64,000 nucleotides of DNA, taken from NCBI RefSeq assembly GCF_030719215.1, contig NZ_CP120983.1, forward strand, positions 4,464,001 to 4,528,000, given 5' to 3'. The position numbers and the translations under genes are program-made. This DNA is from Streptomyces sp. Alt3. GTDB lineage: Bacteria > Actinomycetota > Actinomycetes > Streptomycetales > Streptomycetaceae. The notes below the pieces were generated by a model. It ran no database searches and was not told where the DNA came from. It saw only the letters and a list, made by a program, of their open reading frames with translations. Shown here piece after piece: positions 7,228-16,604 of this stretch; within the stretch, counting starts at the first letter, position 1, and every line of letters starts with the position of its first letter.

Positions 7228-8940
7228 TCAGAAGCCGCGCGTTCGCTTGGCCGCCCGGCGGGACGCGCCCTCGACCGCGCCCGGCACCCGCATGAACAGC
7301 CGGGAGATCTCGCTTCCCAGGTTCACCCCGATGGCGATCGCCAGCGCCGTGGCGACAGCCGTGAAGAGCGAGGTGAGGCCGGTGTCCACCTCGTTCTGCG
7401 CGACACCCAGCAGTCCGAAGTAGGTCGCCGAACCCGGCAGCAGCGGGCCGATCGCGGCCGTGATGTACGGCAGCGACGAGGTGTAGCGGTAGCGCGAGAA
7501 CAACTGGCCGAAGAGCCCCACGAGGCCGGCCGCGACCGCCGTCGCCGCGACCGGCGAGATCTTGCCCGTGCTCGCCATCGCCCCGTAGATGATCCAGGCC
7601 ACGCCCCCGTTGAGGGTCACCGCGAGCACGGTGGAGCGCTCCTGCTGGAGCAGGATGGCGAAGGCCAGCGTCAGGGTCATCGAGACCAGGATCTGGAGCA
7701 CCGGCCGGTCGTTGGGTTCGAAGCGCGCTTCCGGATTGAGTTCGGCGCCGAGCTGGACCCCCAGATAGAGCATCAGCAGCACGCCCGCCACGATGCCGAT
7801 GAAGAAGTACATGACCTCCAGGAGCCGGGCCCCCGCGGTGAGGTAGTAGCCGGTCAGGCCGTCCTGCACCCCGGCGACGAGGGCCCGCCCGGGCAACAGC
7901 GCGAACAGCCCACCGGTGATCACCGCGGAGGGCCGCACATCGGTCGAGTGGGTGAGGGTCAGGGCGATGCCCATCGCGGCGGGGGGCATGGCCGCCGCCG
8001 CGAACTGGTAGAACTCGGGCAGCCCGCGCCCGGCGCAGAGCCAGGCCAGCCGGTCGCCGAGCATCGCGCCCGCCGCCGCCACGAGGAAGACCAGCACACC
8101 ACCACCGACCAGCACCGATGCCGAGCCCGCGAGCAGGCCGGCGGCGGCCGTCAGCACCCAGCCCGGATACGGGTGGCGGTTACGCCGGATCTCCGCCAGT
8201 CGCCGGTAGGCCTCCTCCAGCGACACCTCGACGTGTTCCGCCGAGGTGATGTCGTCGATCAGCCCGAACACGGCCGCCAGCCGGGTGTAGTCGGTGCCGC
8301 GCCGGCGCACCGTACGGCTGGCCGTGATGGGGTCGTCCACCAGCGACGGCTGGTACGAGATGGACAGCAGCGTGAAGGTGACCGTCGGCTCGGAGCGGTC
8401 GAGCCCGTACGAACGCGTCACGGCGAACATGGCCGCCTCGACGTCCTCGGCGCCCTCGCCACCCGCGAGCAGCAGCTCACCGATACGGAGCGTCAGGTCG
8501 AGCACGCGCGGTACCGCGGGCCCCGCGTCGTCGGTCTTCTGCACGCTCTCGGGTGCCGGCCGCTCGAACACGGGCATCCGGAGCATCGTGCGCATCCGGT
8601 CCTGCCAGGGGGCCTCCTTGGTCAGCCGGACCATCGGAATGCCGTGCGCCGGGGTGAACGCGGGCTGCTGCTGCGCGTTGTACCCGCTCGGCGGGACGAA
8701 GGCGGACGACAGGGAATCAGGCCCCGAGCCCTGCCCCGACCCGGAAGCGGAACCCTGCCCCTGGCCCGAAGCCGCCGACGGATCGTTGTGCAGGCCGGCC
8801 GGAAGAGCGAATTCCGATGTGGGGTGGTCGTCCTCCGGGGGAGCCGTCGGCTGATCGAGCCCGGCGGGCGGGACGAACGCGCTGTGCGCCTCGTCGGACT
8901 GGGGCTTCTGGTCCTCGGGACCGCCCTGTTCCGCCACCAC
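7228..8940 (-). CDS. Threonine/serine exporter family protein (ThrE-like, fused DUF1212 and DUF3815 domains)
   Basis: The 570-residue protein begins with about 120 proline- and glycine-rich, probably disordered residues. A ThrE domain follows from LDLTLRIGELLLAGGEGAEDVEAAM, with hydrolase-like soluble sequence and then about ten membrane segments, including LLAGSASVLVGGGVLVFLVAAAGAMLGD. The C-terminal membrane half matches the ThrE_2 domain. Characterised members export threonine and serine. The GTG at 8940 is adopted; a second GTG one codon later is equally possible. The gene is convergent with dedA and followed by the shared terminator. Substrate identity in this organism is inferred from family only. 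Confidence 0.88.
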   Translation of the reverse strand: MVAEQGGPEDQKPQSDEAHSAFVPPAGLDQPTAPPEDDHPTSEFALPAGLHNDPSAASGQGQGSASGSGQGSGPDSLSSAFVPPSGYNAQQQPAFTPAHGIPMVRLTKEAPWQDRMRTMLRMPVFERPAPESVQKTDDAGPAVPRVLDLTLRIGELLLAGGEGAEDVEAAMFAVTRSYGLDRSEPTVTFTLLSISYQPSLVDDPITASRTVRRRGTDYTRLAAVFGLIDDITSAEHVEVSLEEAYRRLAEIRRNRHPYPGWVLTAAAGLLAGSASVLVGGGVLVFLVAAAGAMLGDRLAWLCAGRGLPEFYQFAAAAMPPAAMGIALTLTHSTDVRPSAVITGGLFALLPGRALVAGVQDGLTGYYLTAGARLLEVMYFFIGIVAGVLLMLYLGVQLGAELNPEARFEPNDRPVLQILVSMTLTLAFAILLQQERSTVLAVTLNGGVAWIIYGAMASTGKISPVAATAVAAGLVGLFGQLFSRYRYTSSLPYITAAIGPLLPGSATYFGLLGVAQNEVDTGLTSLFTAVATALAIAIGVNLGSEISRLFMRVPGAVEGASRRAAKRTRGF

Positions 8941-9137
8941 TCGACCTCGTTCCTCCTCGACCGCTCGTCACGGGAGCGCTTCTGCCCAGTATGGGCACGG
9001 ACATGGGCACCACACGCAACGGGCGGCGCACCGGTGAAGGTGCGCCGCCCGTTGTCCGTACGGTCAGCTGGGCCGGTCGGCCCCATGTACCGCGATCCAC
9101 GCCGTCCCGCCGTCAAGCGGAACCCGGAGGAACTGCG

Positions 9138-9632
9138 TCAGTGCTTGCCGCCCTGCGCCTCGAGGCGCTTGTACGAGTTCTCGATCTCGGCCTCCGCCTC
9201 GGTGCGGCCGACCCAGTCGGCGCCCTCGACGGACTTGCCGGGCTCCAGGTCCTTGTAGACCTCGAAGAAGTGCTGGATCTCCAGGCGGTCGAACTCCGAC
9301 ACGTGGTGGATGTCGCGCAGGTGCTCCACCCGGGGGTCGGACGCCGGGACGCACAGCAGCTTGTCGTCGCCGCCGGCCTCGTCCGTCATCCGGAACATGC
9401 CGATGGCGCGGCACTTGATGAGGCAGCCGGGGAACGTCGGCTCCTCCAGGATGACCAGCGCGTCCAGCGGGTCGCCGTCCTCGCCGAGGGTGTTCTCGAC
9501 GAAACCGTAGTCAGCCGGGTAGCTGGTCGAGGTGAAGAGTCGACGGTCCAGACGGATCCGACCGGTCTCGTGGTCCACCTCGTACTTGTTCCGCGAACCC
9601 TTCGGAATCTCGATAACGACGTCGAACTCCAC
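9138..9632 (-). CDS. ppa: Inorganic pyrophosphatase
   Basis: This 164-residue cytosolic enzyme hydrolyses pyrophosphate to two phosphates and pulls biosynthetic reactions forward. Family I signatures are EIPKGSRNKYEVDHE near the N-terminus, PADYGFVENTLGEDGDPLDALV with the metal-binding aspartates, and KDLEPGKSVEGADW. The GTG at 9632 is preferred because GGAGGA lies 6 bp upstream and the protein then begins directly with EFDVVIEIPKG, as in close family members. An ATG at 9656 would put the ribosome-binding site inside the gene. It is divergent from dacB with an 86-bp shared promoter region. Confidence 0.96.
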   Translation of the reverse strand: MEFDVVIEIPKGSRNKYEVDHETGRIRLDRRLFTSTSYPADYGFVENTLGEDGDPLDALVILEEPTFPGCLIKCRAIGMFRMTDEAGGDDKLLCVPASDPRVEHLRDIHHVSEFDRLEIQHFFEVYKDLEPGKSVEGADWVGRTEAEAEIENSYKRLEAQGGKH

Positions 9633-9718
9633 GGGTGGCTCCTCCATGATCAACACATACGACTGGTGGTTAAGTGTCCCTCACGCAGATGAGTGCTCGC
9701 GAAAGGGGCTGGTCAACG

Positions 9719-11200
9719 GTGGCCGAGCCGGTGGAGAGACCGACGGACGAGCCGTTGAACGGGTGGGGCAGGTGGAAAGCCCCGGAGTACCTGAAGCGCG
9801 GAAGCGGGTCGGGGAACCGCCGGCTCGCCGCAGGCTCCGCGGTGCTCGGCCTGGTGGTCGCCGCCGGTGCCGTGCTGGCCGCCGGTCCCTGGGACTCCGG
9901 TCAGCGTAAGGCCGAGCGCGACCGGGCGGTCGCCCTGCAGCGCTCAGGTGGCGCACATCACGAAGGGAACACGCCCGACGGCCCGGAGCCCGCCCCGAGC
10001 GCGCCTGCCGTCCTGAGCGCGCTCGGCGTCACCGATGGACTCACCCCGGCGGGCGCGAGCGGTCTGAGGACCGCGCTCGATCCCTTGCTGGACACGCCCG
10101 CACTCGGCTCCGTACGCACCGCCGTGGTCGTCGACGCGGCCACCGGCAAGCAGCTGTACGCACGGGGCGCCACCACTCCCATGACCCCCGCGTCCACGGT
10201 GAAGATCGCCACGACCGCCGCCGCGCTCTCCGCGCTCGGTCCCGACTACCGCATCGCGACGACGGTCGAGCTGTCCCCGGACTCCCGGACGCTCACCCTC
10301 GTCGGCGGCGGGGACCCCACCCTGGACAAGGCCGCCCTGCGCTCCCTGGCCGCCGACACCGCGCGCTCCCTGCGGGACGGCGGCACGGGGCCCGTGCGGC
10401 TGATGTACGACACCTCGCGCTACTCGGGTCCGGCCCGCCACCCCATCGGCCCCAACGAGAACATCGCACCGATGAGCGCGCTCATGGTCGACGAGGGCCG
10501 CCTCGACGGGAGCGACCGGGGGCCGGCTCCCCGGAGCGAGGATCCCGCGGGTGACGCCGCACGCAGTTTCGCGGACCTGCTCGGTGACGCCGGTGTCGCC
10601 ACCCGGTCCGCAGCCGCGTCCGGGAAGGCCGTGGAGGGATCACGGACGGTGGCGACGCACCGGTCGAAGCCGCTCTCCGCACTGGTCGAACGGGCCCTGA
10701 CCAACAGTGACAACGACATCGCCGAGGCCCTGGCCCGCCAGACCGCTCTGAAGGCCGGGGAGCCCGCCTCCTTCGCCGGCGGCCGTCGCGCCTCCACCGC
10801 GGAGCTGAAGAGGCTCGGCATGCCGCTGGCCGGAGCCCGGCTCGCGGACGGCAGCGGACTCGACCGCGCGGACAAGGTGAGCGCGGGCCTCCTTGCCGGG
10901 CTGCTCGCGCTCGCCGCCGGGCCCGACCACCCCGAACTCCGGCCCGTCCTCACGGGTCTCCCGGTCGCCGGATTCAGCGGCACGCTCGGTGACCGCTACA
11001 CCGCGACCTCCCCGGCGACCGGGCTGATCCGGGCCAAGACCGGCACCCTCACCGGGGTGAACAGCCTCGCCGGGACCGCGGTCGACGCACAGGGCCGGCT
11101 CCTGGCCTTCGCGTTCCTGGCCTCGGGGACCACGTCCCCGGCCGAGGCGGAGGCATCGCTGGACACCCTGGCCACCACCCTCACCAAAGGCACCGGGTGA
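9719..11200 (+). CDS. dacB: D-alanyl-D-alanine carboxypeptidase/endopeptidase (PBP4, peptidase S13)
   Basis: The 493-residue protein trims or cleaves D-Ala cross-links in peptidoglycan outside the membrane. All three penicillin-binding motifs are visible: SxxK as STVK in MTPASTVKIATT, SxN as SDN in LTNSDNDIAEALARQ, and KTG in AKTGTLTGVNSLAG. A hydrophobic segment at about residues 40-60 (LGLVVAAGAVLAAG) is an uncleaved anchor or signal. The GTG at 9719 follows GAAAGGGG at a suitable distance; an in-frame start at 9674 would add 15 unconserved residues. It heads a plus-strand block of conserved housekeeping genes, separated by 48 bp from the zincin gene. Confidence 0.93.
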   Translation: MAEPVERPTDEPLNGWGRWKAPEYLKRGSGSGNRRLAAGSAVLGLVVAAGAVLAAGPWDSGQRKAERDRAVALQRSGGAHHEGNTPDGPEPAPSAPAVLSALGVTDGLTPAGASGLRTALDPLLDTPALGSVRTAVVVDAATGKQLYARGATTPMTPASTVKIATTAAALSALGPDYRIATTVELSPDSRTLTLVGGGDPTLDKAALRSLAADTARSLRDGGTGPVRLMYDTSRYSGPARHPIGPNENIAPMSALMVDEGRLDGSDRGPAPRSEDPAGDAARSFADLLGDAGVATRSAAASGKAVEGSRTVATHRSKPLSALVERALTNSDNDIAEALARQTALKAGEPASFAGGRRASTAELKRLGMPLAGARLADGSGLDRADKVSAGLLAGLLALAAGPDHPELRPVLTGLPVAGFSGTLGDRYTATSPATGLIRAKTGTLTGVNSLAGTAVDAQGRLLAFAFLASGTTSPAEAEASLDTLATTLTKGTG

Positions 11201-11236
11201 GCGGCTGACACCCCACCATGGGGCGACCACCTCACG

Positions 11237-11242
11237 TACGGT
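11237..11242 (+). promoter_or_regulatory. -10 element TACGGT for a probably leaderless transcript
   Basis: TACGGT lies 6 bp upstream of the ATG at 11249, and no Shine-Dalgarno sequence is present. The spacing matches leaderless initiation, where transcription starts at the A of the start codon. Confidence 0.5.
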
Positions 11243-11248
11243 TGACGC

Positions 11249-12058
11249 ATGACGAGCATCGGTGGTGCCGAGATGGTCGACTGGAATCTCGCGGTCGCGA
11301 CCGCGACCCGGTTCGTGCGGCCGGGTCCCGAGATCAGCCGTGAGGAGGCCCGTGCCGTCGTCGCGGAGCTACGGCGGCATGCCAAGGCCTCCGAGGAGCA
11401 CGTCCGCTCGTTCACCCGGATGATCCCGGAGGGGCACGAACCCGAGGACACCCCGGTCCTGGTCGTCGACCGGGCGGGCTGGATCAGGGCCAACGTCGCG
11501 GGCTTCCGTGAACTGCTGGGCCCCCTGCTCGGGAAGATGCAGGACCGCCGCGGCGGCGGCCCCGGAAACGCGGTGCTGGGCGCGGTCGGCGGCAAGGTGA
11601 CCGGCGTCGAGCTGGGCATGCTGCTGTCGTTCCTGGCGTCCAGGGTCCTCGGCCAGTACGAGACCTTCGCCCCCGCAACCCGCGAGCTGCCCGCGTCCTC
11701 CGACGGAGGCGGCAGGCTGCTGCTGGTCGCCCCCAACATCGTCCACGTCGAGCGGGAACTCGAGGTCGATCCGCACGACTTCAGGCTCTGGGTGGCGCTC
11801 CACGAGGAGACGCACCGCACCCAGTTCACCGGGGTCCCATGGCTCCGCGACCATCTGCGGGGCGAAATCCAGTCGTTCCTCGACGAGACCGACGTCGACC
11901 CGATGACCGTGCTCGAACGCCTCCGCGAAGCCGCGCAGGCGTTCTCGGGCGGCAGCCGCCCCGAGGGCGAGGAGGGCGACGACGGCGGGCGCAGCCTCGT
12001 CGAGATCGTCCAGACGCCCGCCCAGCGCGAGATCCTGGGCCTGGCTGCACCGCCGTGA
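11249..12058 (+). CDS. Zinc-dependent metalloprotease-like protein (DUF2342, zincin_2), N-terminal part of a frameshifted gene
   Basis: This 269-residue reading frame encodes the front of a protein family linked in databases to coenzyme F420 genomes. It begins MTSIGGAEMVDWNLAVATATRFVRPGP and carries the zincin motif HEETH in LWVALHEETHRTQF. Frame-2 sequence stays family-like up to AQREIL, then turns into GLAAPP and stops at 12056-12058. The rest of the family sequence resumes in frame 1. Intact relatives are single proteins of roughly 370 residues, so a net 2-base insertion (or 1-base loss) near 12036-12048 is the simplest explanation. Alternatives are a sequencing error or a functional split through the stop/start overlap. 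The fragment retains the first two zinc ligands but lacks the third-ligand region. Confidence 0.8.
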   Translation: MTSIGGAEMVDWNLAVATATRFVRPGPEISREEARAVVAELRRHAKASEEHVRSFTRMIPEGHEPEDTPVLVVDRAGWIRANVAGFRELLGPLLGKMQDRRGGGPGNAVLGAVGGKVTGVELGMLLSFLASRVLGQYETFAPATRELPASSDGGGRLLLVAPNIVHVERELEVDPHDFRLWVALHEETHRTQFTGVPWLRDHLRGEIQSFLDETDVDPMTVLERLREAAQAFSGGSRPEGEEGDDGGRSLVEIVQTPAQREILGLAAPP

Positions 12059-12387
12059 TGTCCCTGCTCGAAGGGCACGCCGACTTCGTGATGGACGGGG
12101 TGGGCCCCGACGTGGTGGCCTCCGTCGCCGAGATCCGGGAGAAGTTCCAGCGGCGCAGGGCGCGCGGCGCGAGCCGGCTGGACCTGGCGCTGCGCAAGCT
12201 CCTGGGGCTCGACGCCAAGCTGCGCCAGTACCGCGACGGCGAGAAGTTCGTCCGGGCAGTGGTGGACGAGGTCGGTATGGACGGCTTCAACCGGGTGTGG
12301 ACCTCTCCCAACACCCTGCCCACGAAGGCCGAGATCGCCGCACCGGCGGACTGGGTGGCGCGGGTGCACCGTAAGGCAGATTCGTGA
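12055..12387 (+). CDS. Zincin_2 protein, C-terminal part of the frameshifted gene
   Basis: The frame-1 continuation encodes about 110 residues from V-MSLLEGHADFVMDG to WVARVHRKADS. EGHAD probably contributes the third zinc-site acid or a nearby conserved residue, so neither half alone should be a complete protease. A GTG at 12055 overlaps the upstream TGA by 3 bases (GTGA), with an ATG at 12058 next to it, so ribosomes terminating on the first half could restart here. This permits a two-chain protein, but the same sequence is also expected from a simple frameshift in a GTG-ATG encoding stretch. Third-position composition remains typical of a functional gene. Confidence 0.7.
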   Translation: MMSLLEGHADFVMDGVGPDVVASVAEIREKFQRRRARGASRLDLALRKLLGLDAKLRQYRDGEKFVRAVVDEVGMDGFNRVWTSPNTLPTKAEIAAPADWVARVHRKADS

Positions 12388-12400
12388 TCTTGGCCGGTCC

Positions 12401-12420
12401 GGAGGCAGAAGATTGCCTCC
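12401..12420 (+). terminator. Hairpin after the zincin gene
   Basis: GGAGGCA (12401-12407) and TGCCTCC (12414-12420) form a perfect 7-bp stem with a 6-base loop, 13 bp after the zincin stop codon. No T-run follows. The remaining 155 bp before tilS hold its presumed promoter and no gene. Confidence 0.45.
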
Positions 12421-12575
12421 CCAATCACCCATCCGGGGGACCATAAGGGTGTGGGGAGGCGTGCAATGCTCGATGGACGGCTTGGCTCTGTCACCATCGA
12501 CGCACTCTGAGTGACGGGACTCCGTCCCGAGCGCTCCGAGGCACCCCCCAAAACTTCACCCGAAGGGCACCGGAC

Positions 12576-13649
12576 ATGGGTCCCCATCCTGCGGTCGCGG
12601 CGATACGCCTGGCGGTCCGCCGCGTACTCCACGACGTCGTCACCGAATTCAACCGTCGGACCGAACAGGCGGGACACGCCGAGTTCGCCGAAGCGGGCGC
12701 GGGCGCGCGCCGCTCCGGGCTCCCCGAGCGGCCGGACACCCCGCTGGTGCTCGTCGCGTGCTCCGGGGGCGCCGACTCCATGGCTCTCGCCTCCGCCCTC
12801 GCCTTCGAGTCGCGCAAGCTGCCCGTCCGTGCCGGCGGGATCACCGTCGACCACAATCTGCAGCCCGGCTCCGGACTCCGTGCCGACGAGGTCGTGGCCC
12901 GTCTCGCCGAGATGCGGCTCGACCCGGTCGAGGCCGTCGCCGTGCGCGTCGGCCGCGACGGCGGTCCCGAGGCCGCCGCCCGAGACGCCCGGTACGCCGC
13001 ACTGGACGCGGCGGCGGAGCGCCACGGCGCCTTCGCCGTGCTCCTCGGCCACACCCGCGACGACCAGGCCGAGACCGTCCTGCTGGGCCTCGCCCGTGGT
13101 TCGGGCATCCGCTCGCTCTCGGGGATGGCCGCCGCCTCGGGCCCCGCCGGACGCTACCGGCGCCCGTTCCTCCAGCTCGACCGGCAGACCGCACGTAAGG
13201 CCTGTCTGGTCCAGTCGATCCCCGTCTGGGACGACCCCCACAACATCGATCCCGCCTACACGCGCTCCCGGCTCCGCCACGAAGGCCTGCCCGCCCTGGA
13301 GAAGGCGCTGGGCAAGGGTGTCGTGGAAGCACTCGCCCGTACGGCCCAGCTCTCCCGCGACGACGCCGACGCCCTCGACACCTGGGCCGCCGAGGCCGCC
13401 CGTTCCGTGCTGGACGACGCGGGACGGCTGGAGTGCGCCAAGCTCTCCGTGCTGCCGCCCGCGGTACGCCGCCGGGTGCTGCGCCGGGCCGTGATCGACG
13501 CGGGATCCCCCGCGGGTTCGCTCTTCGCCCGCCACATCGAGGAAGTCGACCGGCTCATCACCGGCTGGCGGGGCCAGGGGGCCATCAACCTGCCCGGCCG
13601 CGTCGAGGTACGGCGGCAGGGTGGCAGACTGGTGATTCGGCAGAGCTGA
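12576..13649 (+). CDS. tilS: tRNA(Ile)-lysidine synthetase
   Basis: The 357-residue enzyme converts C34 of the CAU-anticodon isoleucine tRNA to lysidine with ATP and lysine, so that AUA is read correctly. The PP-loop is seen as VACSGGADSMALAS at about residues 62-75, followed by DHNLQPGSG, GHTRDDQAETVLLGLARGSG and the family segment WDDPHNIDPAYTRSRLR. The length fits actinobacterial TilS, which lacks the longer E. coli C-terminal domain. It sits 84 bp before hpt; the tilS-hpt-ftsH order is a classic bacterial linkage. Confidence 0.95.
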   Translation: MGPHPAVAAIRLAVRRVLHDVVTEFNRRTEQAGHAEFAEAGAGARRSGLPERPDTPLVLVACSGGADSMALASALAFESRKLPVRAGGITVDHNLQPGSGLRADEVVARLAEMRLDPVEAVAVRVGRDGGPEAAARDARYAALDAAAERHGAFAVLLGHTRDDQAETVLLGLARGSGIRSLSGMAAASGPAGRYRRPFLQLDRQTARKACLVQSIPVWDDPHNIDPAYTRSRLRHEGLPALEKALGKGVVEALARTAQLSRDDADALDTWAAEAARSVLDDAGRLECAKLSVLPPAVRRRVLRRAVIDAGSPAGSLFARHIEEVDRLITGWRGQGAINLPGRVEVRRQGGRLVIRQS

Positions 13650-13733
13650 AGCGCAAGCGGCTGACATGCAGGCGAAACGCCGGTCCGGCCCGGGGAACAG
13701 TCCGGGTCCGGCAAGGCAGAGAAAGAGACGCGG

Positions 13734-14288
13734 GTGAACGAGAAGGACATGGGCACCGACCTTCAGTCGGTGCTCCTCACCAAGGAAGAGATCGACGCGA
13801 AGCTCGTCGAGCTCGCAGCGAAGATCGACGCGGAGTACGCGGGCAAGGACCTGCTCATCGTCGGTGTCCTCAAGGGCGCGGTGATGGTCATGGCGGACCT
13901 TGCCCGGGCCCTGTCCACCCCCGTCACCATGGACTGGATGGCCGTCTCGTCGTACGGCGCCGGCACCCAGTCCTCGGGCGTCGTCCGCATCCTCAAGGAC
14001 CTCGACACCGACATCAAGGGCAAGCACGTCCTGATCGTCGAGGACATCATCGACTCCGGTCTGACGCTGTCCTGGCTGCTGACCAACCTCGGCTCGCGTG
14101 AACCCGCGAGCCTGGAGGTCTGCACGCTGCTCCGCAAGCCGGACGCGGCGAAGGTCGCGATCGACGTGAAGTGGGTCGGCTTCGACATCCCGAACGAGTT
14201 CGTCGTCGGCTACGGACTCGACTACGCCGAGAAGTACCGCAACCTTCCCTTCGTCGGCACGCTCGCCCCCCACGTCTACGGCGGTTGA
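13734..14288 (+). CDS. hpt: Hypoxanthine phosphoribosyltransferase
   Basis: The 184-residue purine-salvage enzyme joins hypoxanthine or guanine to PRPP, giving IMP or GMP. The PRPP-binding signature LIVEDIIDSGLTLSWLL is at about residues 101-117. The early LLIVGVLKGAVMVMADLARAL and the late VKWVGFDIPNEFVVGYGLDYAEKYRNLP complete the family pattern. The GTG at 13734 follows a purine-rich AGAAAGAGA stretch; the ATG five codons later would also give a plausible protein. It lies between tilS and ftsH, as in many bacteria. Confidence 0.95.
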   Translation: MNEKDMGTDLQSVLLTKEEIDAKLVELAAKIDAEYAGKDLLIVGVLKGAVMVMADLARALSTPVTMDWMAVSSYGAGTQSSGVVRILKDLDTDIKGKHVLIVEDIIDSGLTLSWLLTNLGSREPASLEVCTLLRKPDAAKVAIDVKWVGFDIPNEFVVGYGLDYAEKYRNLPFVGTLAPHVYGG

Positions 14289-14498
14289 GGTAACCGCCCC
14301 GGCAGGGCCCGGCCGAACCCGGCCGGACTCCCGGGAACCCTCGTGGTGTTCCCGCCGTTGGAGCCTTCGAGGACGGGTTTGTCATACGTCCCCTGCGGTC
14401 ACGGGTGACAATGCTGGGGTACCGTCCGAAGCACACTCTTTTCTCACAGCAGCATTTACCTACGGGCAGGAGGGACGGGGCGACTTCGCTCCGTATGG

Positions 14499-16547
14499 AT
14501 GGACGTGAAGCGATACTTCCGTGGGCCGGTCATGTGGATCGTGCTGGCCGTCCTCGCCGTGGTCGTGTTGATGCAGGTCGTCGGCTCGTCCGGCGGCTAC
14601 AAGACGGTGGACACCGGCAAGGTGATCCAGGCGATCAGCAAGAACCAGGTGGAGCAGGCCAAGCTGACCACCGGTGACGAACAGATCCTGAAGATCGAGC
14701 TGAAGGACAAGCAGAAGCTCGACGGCGAGTCCGGCAGCAAGTTCCAGGCGAGCTACATCGGCAACCAGGGTGTCGAGCTCGCCGACACACTGCAGAAGAA
14801 GTTCGAGAGCGGTGACATCGAGAAGGGTTACACCGTCTCGCCGTCGAAGCAGTCCCCGTTCGTCTCGATCCTTCTCTCGCTGCTGCCCTTCGTCCTGATC
14901 GTGGTCGTGTTCCTGTTTCTGATGAATCAGATGCAGGGCGGCGGCTCCAAGGTCATGCAGTTCGGCAAGTCCAAGGCCAAGCTGATCACCAAGGACACGC
15001 CGAAGACGACGTTCGCCGATGTGGCGGGGTCGGACGAGGCCGTCGAGGAACTGTACGAGATCAAGGAATTCCTCCAGGAGCCGGCGAAGTTCCAGGCCGT
15101 CGGCGCCAAGATCCCCAAGGGTGTCCTGCTGTACGGGCCGCCCGGTACGGGTAAGACGCTGCTCGCTCGCGCGGTCGCGGGTGAGGCGGGCGTCCCGTTC
15201 TACTCGATCTCCGGTTCCGACTTCGTCGAGATGTTCGTCGGCGTCGGTGCCTCCCGTGTCCGTGACCTCTTCGAGCAGGCCAAGGCGAACGCTCCGGCGA
15301 TCGTCTTCGTCGACGAGATCGACGCCGTCGGGCGGCACCGCGGTGCCGGCATGGGCGGCGGTCACGACGAGCGCGAGCAGACGCTCAACCAGCTGCTCGT
15401 CGAGATGGACGGCTTCGACGTGAAGGGCGGTGTCATCCTGATCGCCGCCACGAACCGGCCGGACATCCTGGACCCGGCGCTGCTGCGTCCCGGGCGCTTC
15501 GACCGGCAGATCGCCGTCGACCGTCCGGACATGCAGGGCCGCCTCGAGATCCTCAAGGTGCACCAGAAGGGCAAGCCGGTCGCGGAGGACGTCGACCTCA
15601 ACGCGGTCGCCCGTCGTACGCCCGGCTTCACCGGTGCCGACCTGTCGAACGTGCTGAACGAAGCGGCGCTCCTCACGGCGCGCAGCAACAAGAAGCTGAT
15701 CGACAACCACATGCTCGACGAGGCCATCGACCGCGTCGTGGCGGGACCGCAGAAGCGGACCCGGATCATGTCCGAGAAGGAAAAGAAGATCACCGCGTAC
15801 CACGAGGGCGGACACGCCCTGGTCGCGGCGGCCTCACCCCAGTCGGACCCGGTCCACAAGATCACGATCCTCTCCCGCGGCCGCGCCCTCGGTTACACGA
15901 TGGTGCTCCCGGAGGAGGACAAGTACTCCACGACGCGTAACGAGATGCTCGACCAGCTGGCGTACATGCTGGGCGGGCGTGCGGCCGAGGAGCTGGTCTT
16001 CCACGACCCGACGACCGGTGCTGCGAACGACATCGAGAAGGCCACTGCCACGGCCCGCGCGATGGTCACGCAGTACGGCATGACCGAGCGCCTCGGTGCG
16101 ATCAAGTTCGGTGGAGACAACACCGAGCCGTTCGTCGGCCGGGAGATGGGCCATCAGCGCGACTACTCGGAAGAGGTCGCGGCGCTCGTCGACGAGGAGG
16201 TCAAGAAGCTCATCGAGACCGCGCACAACGACGCGTGGGAGATTCTCGTCGAGAACCGCGACATCCTCGACGCCTTGGTCCTGGAGCTCCTCGAGAAGGA
16301 GACGCTCGGCAAGGAGCAGATCGCCGAGATCTTCGCCCCGATCGTGAAGCGCCCGGCTCGCCCGGCGTGGACCGGTTCCGCCCGGCGCACTCCGTCGACG
16401 CGTCCGCCCGTGCTCTCTCCCAAGGAGCTCGCCCTCACCAACGGCTCCGCCAACGGTTCGGGTACTCCGGAGATCGCTCCGACGGACATGACGAAGAGCA
16501 CCGGCACGCCCACGGAGGCCCTCCCCGAGGACCGTCCCGAGAGCTGA
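14499..16547 (+). CDS. ftsH: ATP-dependent zinc metalloprotease FtsH
   Basis: This 682-residue membrane AAA protease degrades misfolded membrane and regulatory proteins. Two membrane segments (about residues 11-28 and 122-144) flank an extracytoplasmic domain. The AAA domain follows with Walker A GPPGTGKTLLA, Walker B IVFVDEIDAVG, second region of homology DILDPALLRPGRFDRQ and the protease motif HEGGH in AYHEGGHALVAA. The roughly 80-residue C-terminal tail is low complexity. The start ATG has no good ribosome-binding site immediately upstream; the nearest AGGAGGG is 23 bp away. The 210-bp gap from hpt contains short hairpins (e.g. GGGAAC 14333-14338 with GTTCCC 14348-14353) and presumably the ftsH promoter. 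Confidence 0.97.
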   Translation: MDVKRYFRGPVMWIVLAVLAVVVLMQVVGSSGGYKTVDTGKVIQAISKNQVEQAKLTTGDEQILKIELKDKQKLDGESGSKFQASYIGNQGVELADTLQKKFESGDIEKGYTVSPSKQSPFVSILLSLLPFVLIVVVFLFLMNQMQGGGSKVMQFGKSKAKLITKDTPKTTFADVAGSDEAVEELYEIKEFLQEPAKFQAVGAKIPKGVLLYGPPGTGKTLLARAVAGEAGVPFYSISGSDFVEMFVGVGASRVRDLFEQAKANAPAIVFVDEIDAVGRHRGAGMGGGHDEREQTLNQLLVEMDGFDVKGGVILIAATNRPDILDPALLRPGRFDRQIAVDRPDMQGRLEILKVHQKGKPVAEDVDLNAVARRTPGFTGADLSNVLNEAALLTARSNKKLIDNHMLDEAIDRVVAGPQKRTRIMSEKEKKITAYHEGGHALVAAASPQSDPVHKITILSRGRALGYTMVLPEEDKYSTTRNEMLDQLAYMLGGRAAEELVFHDPTTGAANDIEKATATARAMVTQYGMTERLGAIKFGGDNTEPFVGREMGHQRDYSEEVAALVDEEVKKLIETAHNDAWEILVENRDILDALVLELLEKETLGKEQIAEIFAPIVKRPARPAWTGSARRTPSTRPPVLSPKELALTNGSANGSGTPEIAPTDMTKSTGTPTEALPEDRPES

Positions 16548-16604
16548 CCCTGCCCGCCCCGGTGTGGCCCCTGTCACGGGGGCTCCACCAGGCCCGGAAT
16601 GGAT

